Positions 12,687 through 20,793 of a DNA stretch of 64,000 bases are shown here, piece after piece. Within the stretch, counting starts at the first letter, position 1. Every line of letters starts with the position of its first letter. The position numbers and the translations under genes are program-made. The stretch is from Phocaeicola faecium. Lineage in GTDB: Bacteria; Bacteroidota; Bacteroidia; Bacteroidales; Bacteroidaceae. The stretch is taken from positions 1 to 64,000 of the forward strand of contig NZ_JACSPQ010000017.1 in assembly GCF_014837055.1 (NCBI RefSeq). Reading direction: 5' to 3'. Below the pieces are notes generated by a model, which searched no databases, was not told where the DNA came from, and worked only from the letters and a program-made list of their open reading frames with translations.

Positions 12687-15332
12687 ATGTCACAGAATGT
12701 TAAAGACTCTCATTTGACCGGACTTACTGATAACGAAGTTCTCGAAAGTCGTCAGCGGTATGGTAGTAATCTTTTAACTCCGCCCAAACGACCTTCCATG
12801 TGGAAACTTTATTTGGAAAAATTCAATGACCCTGTGATACGGGTATTACTCGTTGCGGCTGTTTTTTCTCTGATTATTTCTATCATTGAGAATGAGTATG
12901 CTGAAACGATTGGTATCTTTTTTGCAATATTCTTGGCTACAGGGATTGGCTTTTATTTTGAGTATGACGCAAATAAAAAGTTTGATTTGTTAAACGCTGT
13001 AGGTGAAGAAACGCCGGTTACGGTACTTCGAAACGGTAAGGTACATGAAATACCTCGTAAGGATATTGTAGTGGGCGATATCGTTATTCTGAATACCGGA
13101 GAAGAGGTGCCGGCAGACGGTACGTTGGTTGAGGCGGTTTCATTGCAAGTTAATGAATCGAGCCTTACCGGGGAATTGATGGTGAATAAAACCACGGATG
13201 AAGCGCATTTCGATGAGGAGGCTACTTATCCTTCGAATGCGGTGATGCGTGGAACAACGATTACTGACGGACACGGTACGATGCGGGTTGAACGGGTAGG
13301 AGATGCTACAGAAATTGGAAAGGTGGCTCGTCAGGCTACGGAGCAGAGTCAGGAGCAGACGCCGTTGAATATCCAGCTTACCAAACTTGCCAACTTGATC
13401 GGGAAAGCCGGATTTACGATTGCTGCGTTGACTTTCATTATTTTTACCAGTAAAGATTTATACGTATATTTTAATAATAACACGGTTACCGATTGGCATC
13501 AATGGTTGGAAGTTGCCCGTATCGTGCTTAAATACTTTATGATGGCAGTGACATTGATTGTGGTTGCTGTTCCCGAAGGTTTGCCGATGAGCGTGACGTT
13601 GAGTTTGGCTCTGAATATGCGTCGGATGCTGAAGACCAATAACCTCGTGCGTAAGATGCACGCTTGTGAAACGATGGGTGCCATTACGGTGATTTGTACA
13701 GATAAGACGGGTACGCTGACGCAGAATCTGATGCAGGTCTACGAGGCGAAGTTAGATGATACCAAATCTGACTTGATAGCCGAAGGTATATCGGCTAACT
13801 CAACGGCTTTCTTGGAAGAAAAGGCAGAAGGAGAAAAACCGTCAGGGGTGGGTAACCCTACGGAAATAGCATTGCTCTTGTGGCTGAATGAGCAGGGGAA
13901 AGATTATATGGCGTTGCGCGAAGGAGCGAAAATCGTCAATCAGCTGACGTTCTCAACCGAGCGTAAATACATGGCTACGCTGGTTGACTCGCCCTTGCAA
14001 AATAAGCGTGTACTTTATATTAAAGGTGCTCCTGAAATCGTAATGAGCAAGTGTGATTTGAGTGCCGAACAGGTACGTTTGAATAATGAACAGCTATTGG
14101 CTTACCAGAACAAGGCGATGCGTACGTTGGGGTTGGCATATAAATATGTAGATGCAAGCGATCCGACCGACTGTGCCGAACTGGTGAAAAAGGGAGGCAT
14201 GACTTTCTTGGGCATTTTTGCCATCAGCGATCCGATTCGTCCGGATGTGCCCGATGCCGTGAAGAGATGCCAGTCTGCCGGAATCGGAATCAAGATTGTT
14301 ACGGGAGATACGCCGGGTACGGCTACAGAAATAGCACGCCAAATCGGGTTGTGGAAACCGGAAGATACAGAGCGTAACCGGATCACCGGAGTAGAGTTCG
14401 CGGCTCTGAGCGATGAAGAAGCCCTCGACCGTGTACTCGATTTGAAGGTAATGAGCCGTGCGCGTCCGATGGATAAGCAACGACTTGTACAGTTGTTGCA
14501 ACAAAAAGGTGCGGTGGTTGCCGTTACCGGAGACGGTACGAACGATGCTCCGGCGTTGAATCATGCTCAAGTGGGATTGTCGATGGGAACAGGAACATCC
14601 GTAGCAAAAGAAGCCAGTGATATTACCTTGTTGGATGATTCGTTCCGCAGCATTGCCACGGCAGTTATGTGGGGACGTTCGCTTTATAAGAATATCCAGC
14701 GGTTCATCGTATTCCAGCTTACCATCAATGTGGTTGCTTTGCTTAGCGTGTTGTTAGGCGCATTCTTCGGAACTTCCCTTCCGCTTACCGTTACCCAGAT
14801 GCTTTGGGTTAACTTGATTATGGATACTTTCGCTGCTATGGCGTTGGCTTCTATTTCGCCCAGTATGGATGTTATGAACGAAAAGCCACGTAAGCGCACC
14901 GATTTCATCATTACACCTGCCATGCGTAACAACATCTTCGGAGTAGCTTTCGGATTCCTTGTTATTTTAATGGGACTGTTGGTTTATTTCAAAGGATTGC
15001 CCGATGGCTTGTTGCCCGATGGAGAGATGAATGTTCATTACCTCACCATATTCTTCACCATCTTCGTGATGTTGCAGTTCTGGAATCTTTTCAATGCCAG
15101 CGTGTTCGGAACCAATCATTCTATCTTTAAGGATGCCGGTCATGCGTTGGGTATGCTGAGCGTGGCGATTATCATCCTTATCGGACAGATTATCATCGTT
15201 ACATTCGGTGGAAAAGTTTTCCGTACCGAACCGCTTTCGTTGGTCGAATGGGGTTATATCATCGGTGGAACATCCATTGTATTGTGGATAGGAGAAATCT
15301 GGCGTGGTATCAAGAGACTTAACAAGGCGTGA
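12687..15332 (+). CDS. calcium-type P-type ATPase (PMCA-like)
   Basis: An 881-aa inner-membrane cation pump. N-terminal cation-ATPase domain (GLTDNEVLESRQRYGSN), then TM1-2, an actuator domain with SSLTGELMVNK, TM4 with VAVPEGLPMSVTL (the PEGLP ion site of Ca2+ pumps), phosphorylation motif CTDKTGTLTQN with D339, hinge TGDGTNDAPALN, and TM6 with NLIMDTFAAMALAS as in plasma-membrane-type Ca2+ ATPases. It should use ATP to export Ca2+ (or Mn2+). I place the start at 12687 (MSQNVKDSHLTG) because the -7 box lies downstream of the alternative ATG at 12648. The HAD phosphatase gene begins at its stop codon. Confidence 0.92.
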   Translation: MSQNVKDSHLTGLTDNEVLESRQRYGSNLLTPPKRPSMWKLYLEKFNDPVIRVLLVAAVFSLIISIIENEYAETIGIFFAIFLATGIGFYFEYDANKKFDLLNAVGEETPVTVLRNGKVHEIPRKDIVVGDIVILNTGEEVPADGTLVEAVSLQVNESSLTGELMVNKTTDEAHFDEEATYPSNAVMRGTTITDGHGTMRVERVGDATEIGKVARQATEQSQEQTPLNIQLTKLANLIGKAGFTIAALTFIIFTSKDLYVYFNNNTVTDWHQWLEVARIVLKYFMMAVTLIVVAVPEGLPMSVTLSLALNMRRMLKTNNLVRKMHACETMGAITVICTDKTGTLTQNLMQVYEAKLDDTKSDLIAEGISANSTAFLEEKAEGEKPSGVGNPTEIALLLWLNEQGKDYMALREGAKIVNQLTFSTERKYMATLVDSPLQNKRVLYIKGAPEIVMSKCDLSAEQVRLNNEQLLAYQNKAMRTLGLAYKYVDASDPTDCAELVKKGGMTFLGIFAISDPIRPDVPDAVKRCQSAGIGIKIVTGDTPGTATEIARQIGLWKPEDTERNRITGVEFAALSDEEALDRVLDLKVMSRARPMDKQRLVQLLQQKGAVVAVTGDGTNDAPALNHAQVGLSMGTGTSVAKEASDITLLDDSFRSIATAVMWGRSLYKNIQRFIVFQLTINVVALLSVLLGAFFGTSLPLTVTQMLWVNLIMDTFAAMALASISPSMDVMNEKPRKRTDFIITPAMRNNIFGVAFGFLVILMGLLVYFKGLPDGLLPDGEMNVHYLTIFFTIFVMLQFWNLFNASVFGTNHSIFKDAGHALGMLSVAIIILIGQIIIVTFGGKVFRTEPLSLVEWGYIIGGTSIVLWIGEIWRGIKRLNKA

Positions 15333-15334
15333 GT

Positions 15335-15961
15335 ATGAACGGTAATGCTGTGCGGAATGTGGTTTTCGACTGGGGAGGCGTGTTGGTCGATCTCGATGTG
15401 GAAGGCTGCATAAAGGCTTTCGAGAATGCCGGGGTAGCAGACGTGCGAACGTTGATAACCGGAACGAACGAAGCGGGACTTTTCCGCCATTATGAATGTG
15501 GGGATATCAGTACGGCTGAGTTTCGGGAGGGCGTGCGCCGCCTTACCCGCCGGTCGTTGCCGGATGAGGTGATAGACCGTCTTTGGAATATGGAGGTGCT
15601 TGATATTCCGGAGGAAAAGTTGCGTTTATTGCTGGATTTGTCCGGACGGTATAACCTGTACTTGCTGAGTAATACGAACGAATTACATTGGGAAACAGCT
15701 TCCCCGCGTGTGTTCCGTTACGAAGGTACGGACGTGAGAAGCTGTTTCAAGCAAATATTTCTTTCTTATCGTATGCGCATGGCGAAACCCGACCCGGCTA
15801 TTTTCAGGCAGCTGCTGAGCGAAGCCGTGCTGAATCCGGAAGAAACATTGTTTATTGACGATGCCGAGGTTAATTGCCGGTCGGCTGCTTCGGTGGGTAT
15901 GCAGACCGTTCATTATGTTCCCGGTTCCGATCTGTCGGACATATTTCGATACATTTCATGA
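15335..15961 (+). CDS. HAD-IA family hydrolase
   Basis: A 208-aa haloacid-dehalogenase-like phosphatase. Motif I is VVFDWGGVLVDLD, motif II YLLSNTNELH, the motif III lysine lies in RMAKPDPAIF, and motif IV is ETLFIDDAEVN. The cap is the small helical type between motifs I and II. Such enzymes act on sugar phosphates, nucleotides or FMN; neighbouring ribF makes FMN a possible substrate, but that is inference. The start could also be GTG at 15329, overlapping the ATPase stop. The ribF start overlaps its stop (ATGA), so the three genes form one operon. Confidence 0.88.
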   Translation: MNGNAVRNVVFDWGGVLVDLDVEGCIKAFENAGVADVRTLITGTNEAGLFRHYECGDISTAEFREGVRRLTRRSLPDEVIDRLWNMEVLDIPEEKLRLLLDLSGRYNLYLLSNTNELHWETASPRVFRYEGTDVRSCFKQIFLSYRMRMAKPDPAIFRQLLSEAVLNPEETLFIDDAEVNCRSAASVGMQTVHYVPGSDLSDIFRYIS

Positions 15962-16887
15962 AAATAATCACAGACGATATACAAATATCACTACCTCCCT
16001 GTGTCGCTACCATCGGGTGTTTCGACGGGGTACATCGCGGACACCGTTATCTGGTCCGCCAGTTGTGTCAGGTGGGGGAAGAGCGCCGGATGCCGACGGC
16101 TTTAATTACTTTTCCCGTGCATCCGCGTCAGGTGATGCAAGCCGATTACCAGCCTCAATTATTGTCCTGCCTTCCGCAGAAAGAGGCCCTGCTGCAAACG
16201 CTGGATGCGGATTATTGTATCATGTTGCCCTTTACCCGCCAGCTTTCGCAACTTTCGGCACGTGAGTTTATGGCGTTGCTGCGTAACCGTTTCAATGTCC
16301 GTGCGCTGGTTATCGGTTACGATCATCGTTTCGGTCACAATCGCAGCGAGAGCTTTCACGATTATTGTCGTTATGGAGAAGAGTTGGGAATGGAAGTCCG
16401 ACAGGCGCGGGCATTGGTGGAAGAAGGTGTTTCCATCAGCTCGTCGGTCATCCGCGACCTGCTGAAAAGAGGACAGGTGGAAGATGCCAATCATTATTTA
16501 AGTTATCATTATTATTTAGACGGGGTAGTGGTAGACGGATACAAGGTAGGACGCAAATTGGGCTTTCCTACAGCCAACCTGCGCCCGTCGTGTGCCGACA
16601 AGTTGGTTCCTGCCGAAGGCGTCTATGCGGTAGCCGTCTATATCGGCGGGAAACGTTATGCGGGTATGTTGAACATCGGACATCGTCCTACGGTGGATAA
16701 CGGCGCTGAACGGAGTATCGAGGTTAATATCTTTGATTTTTCCGAAGACATCTATTATAAGCAGATGCGCGTTGAATTTTTACATTACATTCGGGGCGAG
16801 AAAAAATTCGACAGTCTTGATGCGCTGATATCTCAGTTGCGGCGCGACAAAGAAACAATTATTCACTTGCTGAATCTGCAATCTTAA
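15958..16887 (+). CDS. ribF: bifunctional riboflavin kinase / FAD synthetase
   Basis: A 309-aa cytoplasmic enzyme that converts riboflavin to FMN and then FAD. The N-terminal nucleotidyltransferase domain has ATIGCFDGVHRGHRYL near the start and the ISSSVIRDLL motif at about 162. The C-terminal riboflavin kinase domain has GRKLGFPTANL and EGVYAV, then MLNIGHRPTV. I chose the ATG at 15958, which overlaps the stop of the HAD gene (ATGA) and begins with a normal MKIITDDIQ; an open frame continues upstream to 15874 but lies inside the HAD gene. Confidence 0.95.
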   Translation: MKIITDDIQISLPPCVATIGCFDGVHRGHRYLVRQLCQVGEERRMPTALITFPVHPRQVMQADYQPQLLSCLPQKEALLQTLDADYCIMLPFTRQLSQLSAREFMALLRNRFNVRALVIGYDHRFGHNRSESFHDYCRYGEELGMEVRQARALVEEGVSISSSVIRDLLKRGQVEDANHYLSYHYYLDGVVVDGYKVGRKLGFPTANLRPSCADKLVPAEGVYAVAVYIGGKRYAGMLNIGHRPTVDNGAERSIEVNIFDFSEDIYYKQMRVEFLHYIRGEKKFDSLDALISQLRRDKETIIHLLNLQS

Positions 16888-16898
16888 AATATTATATT

Positions 16899-17300
16899 AT
16901 GAGAAACAAAAGCATTAATAGTAATAAGCAATTCATGATAGGCAACGGGCTGTTGGCGTTTGGGGTTTTCTTTGTGGTTTGTCTGTTCTTGTATTTGGGC
17001 TTCCGTTCCCGTTCGAAAGGCGAACAGCGGGCGTTTGAAGGTGTTTATACTGTAGAAATCGCATCCGGGTTTGCAGGCGACAGCCTGTCGGTTTTTGTGA
17101 ACGACAGTCTGCTGATGAACCGCACGATGGGCAGTGCCGATGTTACATTACAGATAGAACGGTTTGCAGAAGAAAGCGTGTTGATGGTGGTCGATAACCG
17201 TACGGAAAACATCACGCCGTTTAATCTGAATCCCAAAGGAAGTAAGGTTAGCGTATCCAAGCGGAACGGAAAAGTGTTTATCGAAGAAGAGGGCAACTGA
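16899..17300 (+). CDS. membrane-anchored hypothetical protein
   Basis: 133 aa, family not recognised. Residues 1-11 are polar/basic. One membrane helix follows at about 12-33 (FMIGNGLLAFGVFFVVCLFLYLGF with SRSRSK after it), then a domain of short beta strands (YTVEIASGFAGDSLSVFVND, VTLQIERFAEESVLMVVD). The positive residues after the helix make the orientation ambiguous. It is probably an inner-membrane protein with a small beta-sandwich. It follows ribF by 11 nt and is ended by a strong terminator, so it is the last gene of the ATPase-HAD-ribF transcript. Confidence 0.75.
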   Translation: MRNKSINSNKQFMIGNGLLAFGVFFVVCLFLYLGFRSRSKGEQRAFEGVYTVEIASGFAGDSLSVFVNDSLLMNRTMGSADVTLQIERFAEESVLMVVDNRTENITPFNLNPKGSKVSVSKRNGKVFIEEEGN

Positions 17301-17351
17301 TTGTTATCGCACTAATGAGAAAACTTCCGGTGACGGATAAGTCATAAGGTG

Positions 17352-17386
17352 AACCCTGAAAGTTGGATGGAAAAACTTTCAGGGTT
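17352..17386 (+). terminator. rho-independent terminator
   Basis: AACCCTGAAAGTT and AACTTTCAGGGTT form a 13-bp perfect stem followed by a T-rich tail, closing the ribF transcript. Confidence 0.9.
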
Positions 17387-17462
17387 TATTTTTTATTATT
17401 GGGCTGATTGATTTAATGTGTTGATTTTTAGGAGGTGTTTGCTTTCGCTTGGAGCCGAAAAA

Positions 17463-17560
17463 TTCTACCCGTAGAACCAATGAACTCTATGGGTAGAACC
17501 GGGCAACGCTACCGCATGGGATGACCAACGCTAACGGTAGCGTTTTTCCGGTTCTGTCAT
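17463..17560 (-). repeat. modular palindromic repeat, copy A
   Basis: About 98 bp of consecutive ~23-bp modules, each an imperfect palindrome such as AACGCTA-acgg-TAGCGTT or TTCTA-ccc-GTAGAA. It matches the reverse complement of the copy at 62351-62451. Intergenic, between the ribF operon and rpoN. Confidence 0.85.
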
Positions 17561-17638
17561 CATGGTTTTCTTCCGTTTGTTCGGCTGGGTTTAAAAATTA
17601 TTCAGTATCCAATCGCAGGTTATTACGATACAAATTCG

Positions 17639-17646
17639 TACTTTTG
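17639..17646 (+). promoter_or_regulatory. -7 box of rpoN
   Basis: TACTTTTG matches TAnnTTTG, 16 nt before the ATG. No clear -33 element. Confidence 0.55.
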
Positions 17647-17661
17647 TGACAACTAAAAATT

Positions 17662-19149
17662 ATGAAGGATATGGCACAAAGTTCACGTCAGGTACAAACT
17701 CAAGCACAGCAACAAATACAGACTTTATCACCCCAACAGATTTTGGCGGTGAAATTGCTGGAACTCCCTACCGTGGAGCTGGAAGAGCGTGTCCGTGCGG
17801 AACTCTTGGATAATCCTGCATTGGAAGAAGGTAAAGACTCTGCCGATTCGTCGGATGAGGCGGAAGAAAACTATGCCACCGACGAGGACGGAGAACCGAA
17901 TACCGATTATGGAGAAGACCTCTCGCTGGGCGATTACCGGAGTGAGGATGACATACCGGATTATAAACTTCAGGAAAATAATCATTCAAAAGATAATAAG
18001 CCCGAAGAAATCCCTTTTTCGGACAGCGTGTCTTTCTATGAGACACTGAAAGAACAGCTTGACATGCAGAATCTTACGCCGGAGGAAAAACAGTTGGGCG
18101 AATACCTTATCGGTTCGCTGGACGATGACGGACTCTTGCGTAAGTCTACCGAAACGCTGATTGATGAACTGGCTATTTATCAGGGAGTTTACGTAACATC
18201 AGAACAGTTGGAGCATGTTCTGTCGGTCATCCAAGATTTCGACCCTGCCGGGATAGGCGCACGCAGTTTGCAGGAATGTCTGTTGCTGCAAATCAGGCGC
18301 AAGGAAGATTCCCCGTTGAAGCAGATAGAGTACGACATCATAAGCAAATGTTGCGACGATTTCACGAAAAAGAATAAAGATAAAATCATCCAGAGACTCG
18401 GCATCACCGAAGAACAGTATAATCAGGCAGCGGCAGAGCTCACCAAGCTGAATCCGCGTCCGGGCAGTTCGTTGGGTGAAACGATTGGTAAAAATATGCA
18501 ACAGATAGTGCCCGATTTCATCGTGGAGACGGAAGAAGACGGAACCATCAACCTGAGTCTGAATAACCGCAATGTGCCCGAACTGCGGTTGAGCCGCGAG
18601 TTTACCGAAATGTTGGACGAACATACGCGCAACCGGGCAAACCAAAGCAAGGAGTCGAAAGATGCACTGATGTTTTTGAAACAAAAAGTAGATGCTGCTC
18701 AGGGTTTTATCAATGCGGTGAAACAGCGTCAGCAAACCCTTCTCAGCACCATGCAGGCGATAATCGACCTCCAGCGCCCCTTTTTCCAAGAAGGCGATGA
18801 GTCACTACTCCGCCCGATGATTCTGAAAGACGTGGCTGAACGTGCGAAACTTGACATTTCAACGGTGTCGCGCGTGAGCAACAGCAAATACGTACAGACT
18901 AATTACGGCATTTATTCGCTGAAATTCTTTTTCAGCGACGGCTATACGACGGAAAGCGGTGAAGAACTTTCCGTGCGCGAGATAAAACGCATTTTAAAAG
19001 AATGTATCGACGGTGAAGATAAGGCGAACCCTTATACCGACGACGAACTTGCCGATATGTTGAAATCGAAGGGTTACCCCATAGCCCGACGTACGGTGGC
19101 AAAGTATCGGCAACAGTTGAACATCCCCGTGGCACGTTTAAGAAGATAA
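17662..19149 (+). CDS. rpoN: RNA polymerase sigma-54 factor
   Basis: 495 aa. The N-terminal activator-interaction region is glutamine-rich (QTQAQQQIQTLSPQQILAVKLLELP). An acidic region II follows (about 55-115, many Asp/Glu). The core-binding domain covers about 125-320, and the DNA-binding domain follows with a helix-turn-helix (LKDVAERAKLDISTVSRVSN) and the RpoN box ARRTVAKYR near the C-terminus. It directs RNA polymerase to -24/-12 promoters opened by AAA+ activators; none of these is encoded nearby. ATGs at 17662 and 17671 are both possible. The PAP2-like gene follows 2 nt after the stop, so the genes are co-transcribed. Confidence 0.96.
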   Translation: MKDMAQSSRQVQTQAQQQIQTLSPQQILAVKLLELPTVELEERVRAELLDNPALEEGKDSADSSDEAEENYATDEDGEPNTDYGEDLSLGDYRSEDDIPDYKLQENNHSKDNKPEEIPFSDSVSFYETLKEQLDMQNLTPEEKQLGEYLIGSLDDDGLLRKSTETLIDELAIYQGVYVTSEQLEHVLSVIQDFDPAGIGARSLQECLLLQIRRKEDSPLKQIEYDIISKCCDDFTKKNKDKIIQRLGITEEQYNQAAAELTKLNPRPGSSLGETIGKNMQQIVPDFIVETEEDGTINLSLNNRNVPELRLSREFTEMLDEHTRNRANQSKESKDALMFLKQKVDAAQGFINAVKQRQQTLLSTMQAIIDLQRPFFQEGDESLLRPMILKDVAERAKLDISTVSRVSNSKYVQTNYGIYSLKFFFSDGYTTESGEELSVREIKRILKECIDGEDKANPYTDDELADMLKSKGYPIARRTVAKYRQQLNIPVARLRR

Positions 19150-19151
19150 TC

Positions 19152-19835
19152 ATGGAAGAAACGAATATCCCCGACCAACTGGCTTACCATCGGTTTAATA
19201 GGAACCCGCAAGATGGAGCTGCAAAAGGCAGACTCTTTATGACGGCGCGGATTATTTCGGCTGTTTTTACTCCGTTTATGGTTCCTTTTGTAGCCTTTTT
19301 GCTGCTCTTTTTGTTCACTTATTTGCGCATTATGCCCCTCGGTTATAAGGTGACGGTACTTGTTCTGGTTTATTGTTTCACCATTTTTCTGCCGATGCTG
19401 GGCATTTACTTGTTCCAAAAAATAAACGGGTGGAGCATCCACGAATTAGGGAATCGCAAAAAGCGTTTTATCCCTTACGCAATGACGATTTTGAGCTACA
19501 TAGCCTGCCTGATAACGATGTACCGCATCCATATCCCCCGTTACATGAGCGGTATCGTTGTCGCAACGCTGATTTGCATGATTCTGTGTGCGGTAATCAA
19601 CATCAAATGGAAAATCAGCACCCACATGGCGAGTTGCGGCATCATGGTAGGCGGGCTGCTTTCGTATAGTTTTATTTTCCAGTTCAACCCCGTAAGCTGG
19701 CTTTGTTTCTTTATTTTGCTGGCAGGTTTGCTGGGTTCGGCACGGATAATAGTCCGTCAGCACACGCTTAACGAAGTAGGAGGCGGTTTTTTAGTCGGTT
19801 TGTTTTGCGGAGTCGTCGGAATTTTGTTTATTTGA
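19152..19835 (+). CDS. PAP2-like integral membrane protein
   Basis: 227 aa with about six membrane helices. A polar N-terminus of about 30 residues leads into AVFTPFMVPFVAFLLLFLF. The C-terminal half carries traces of the phosphatidic-acid phosphatase (PAP2) signature: KISTHMASCGIM in the place of the PSGH motif, and SARIIVRQHTLNEVGGG in the place of SRxxxxxHxxxD. The H and R are kept, while the final acidic residue is shifted to Glu. It may dephosphorylate a lipid such as undecaprenyl pyrophosphate, or be a non-catalytic relative. It sits between rpoN and gcvH in one transcript. Confidence 0.8.
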   Translation: MEETNIPDQLAYHRFNRNPQDGAAKGRLFMTARIISAVFTPFMVPFVAFLLLFLFTYLRIMPLGYKVTVLVLVYCFTIFLPMLGIYLFQKINGWSIHELGNRKKRFIPYAMTILSYIACLITMYRIHIPRYMSGIVVATLICMILCAVINIKWKISTHMASCGIMVGGLLSYSFIFQFNPVSWLCFFILLAGLLGSARIIVRQHTLNEVGGGFLVGLFCGVVGILFI

Positions 19836-19869
19836 AGCTAAATTGTTTAATCCCTTAAAAGATAAAATT

Positions 19870-20250
19870 ATGAATTTCCCAACCAATGTAAAGTACACCA
19901 GCGAACACGAATGGATTCGCATGGATGGAGAAGAGGCTTATGTAGGCATTACTGATTATGCGCAACAGCAATTAGGCGACATCGTTTTTGTTGACATCAC
20001 TACCGAAGGCGAAACGCTGGAAAAAGGCGAGACGTTTGGAACCATTGAAGTTGTAAAAACCGTGTCAGACCTGTTTATCCCCGTCGGCGGAGAAGTATTG
20101 GAAGTGAACCCGGCTCTGGAAGAACATCCCGAACTGGTAAACCAAGACCCTTACGGCGAAGGATGGCTGATAAAGATGCGTCCTACCGACCCCAATGAAC
20201 TTTTGGGCTTGCTGGATGCAGAAGCATATCAGAATATAATAAATGAATGA
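19870..20250 (+). CDS. gcvH: glycine cleavage system H protein
   Basis: 126 aa, the usual length. It is the lipoyl carrier that shuttles the aminomethyl group between the P, T and L proteins of the glycine cleavage system. The lipoylation site is in ETFGTIEVVKTVSDLF (lysine of VKTVSD). The N-terminal YTSEHEWIRMDGEEAYVGIT and the VDITTEGETLEKGE hairpin are typical. Start at 19870 (MNFPTNVKYTSEHEW). No gcvP or gcvT gene is in the window. It is followed by purE after 31 nt. Confidence 0.96.
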   Translation: MNFPTNVKYTSEHEWIRMDGEEAYVGITDYAQQQLGDIVFVDITTEGETLEKGETFGTIEVVKTVSDLFIPVGGEVLEVNPALEEHPELVNQDPYGEGWLIKMRPTDPNELLGLLDAEAYQNIINE

Positions 20251-20281
20251 TTTTTTGAATTTTAAAACCAAGTAATTTGAA

Positions 20282-20791
20282 ATGAAACCCATTGTAAGTA
20301 TCATTATGGGCAGTACGTCTGACCTTCCTGTTATGGAAAAAGCGGCAAAACTGCTTGATGAGATGCAAGTTCCGTTCGAAATGAATGCACTTTCAGCTCA
20401 TCGCACTCCTGCCGAAGTGGAGAAATTTGCAAAAGAAGCGGCCGGAAGAGGCATTAAAGTAATTATCGCCGCTGCCGGAATGGCGGCTGCTCTGCCGGGC
20501 GTAATCGCTGCAAATACAACCCTGCCGGTTATCGGAGTTCCGGTAAAAGGTTCGGTACTCGACGGAGTAGATGCACTTTATTCCATTATACAGATGCCTC
20601 CGGGCATTCCCGTGGCTACGGTTGCCATAAACGGAGCGATGAATGCAGCTATTCTTGCCGTGCAGATGCTTGCATTGGCAGACAGTGAATTAGCTCAGAA
20701 GTTTGCTGCCTATAAAGAAGGGCTGAAGAATAAAATCGTGAAGGCTAACGAAGAATTGAAAGAAGTGAAGTTTGCTTTCAAGACGAATTGA
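20282..20791 (+). CDS. purE: N5-carboxyaminoimidazole ribonucleotide mutase
   Basis: 169 aa, class I PurE, which moves the carboxyl group of N5-CAIR to C4 in purine synthesis. The substrate loop GSTSDLPVMEKAAKLLD, the SAHRTP motif (catalytic His), AAAGMAAALPGVIA and GVPVKG are all present. The Bacteroidetes protein acts as an octamer without ATP, with PurK supplying N5-CAIR; no purK is in the window. Its stop codon overlaps a possible TTG start of ispG, so translation is closely linked. Confidence 0.96.
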   Translation: MKPIVSIIMGSTSDLPVMEKAAKLLDEMQVPFEMNALSAHRTPAEVEKFAKEAAGRGIKVIIAAAGMAAALPGVIAANTTLPVIGVPVKGSVLDGVDALYSIIQMPPGIPVATVAINGAMNAAILAVQMLALADSELAQKFAAYKEGLKNKIVKANEELKEVKFAFKTN

Positions 20792-20793
20792 TT

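Noticed and set aside
17463-17560. insertion sequence end
   Set aside because: No transposase and no flanking target duplication; modular palindromes recur at four other sites.
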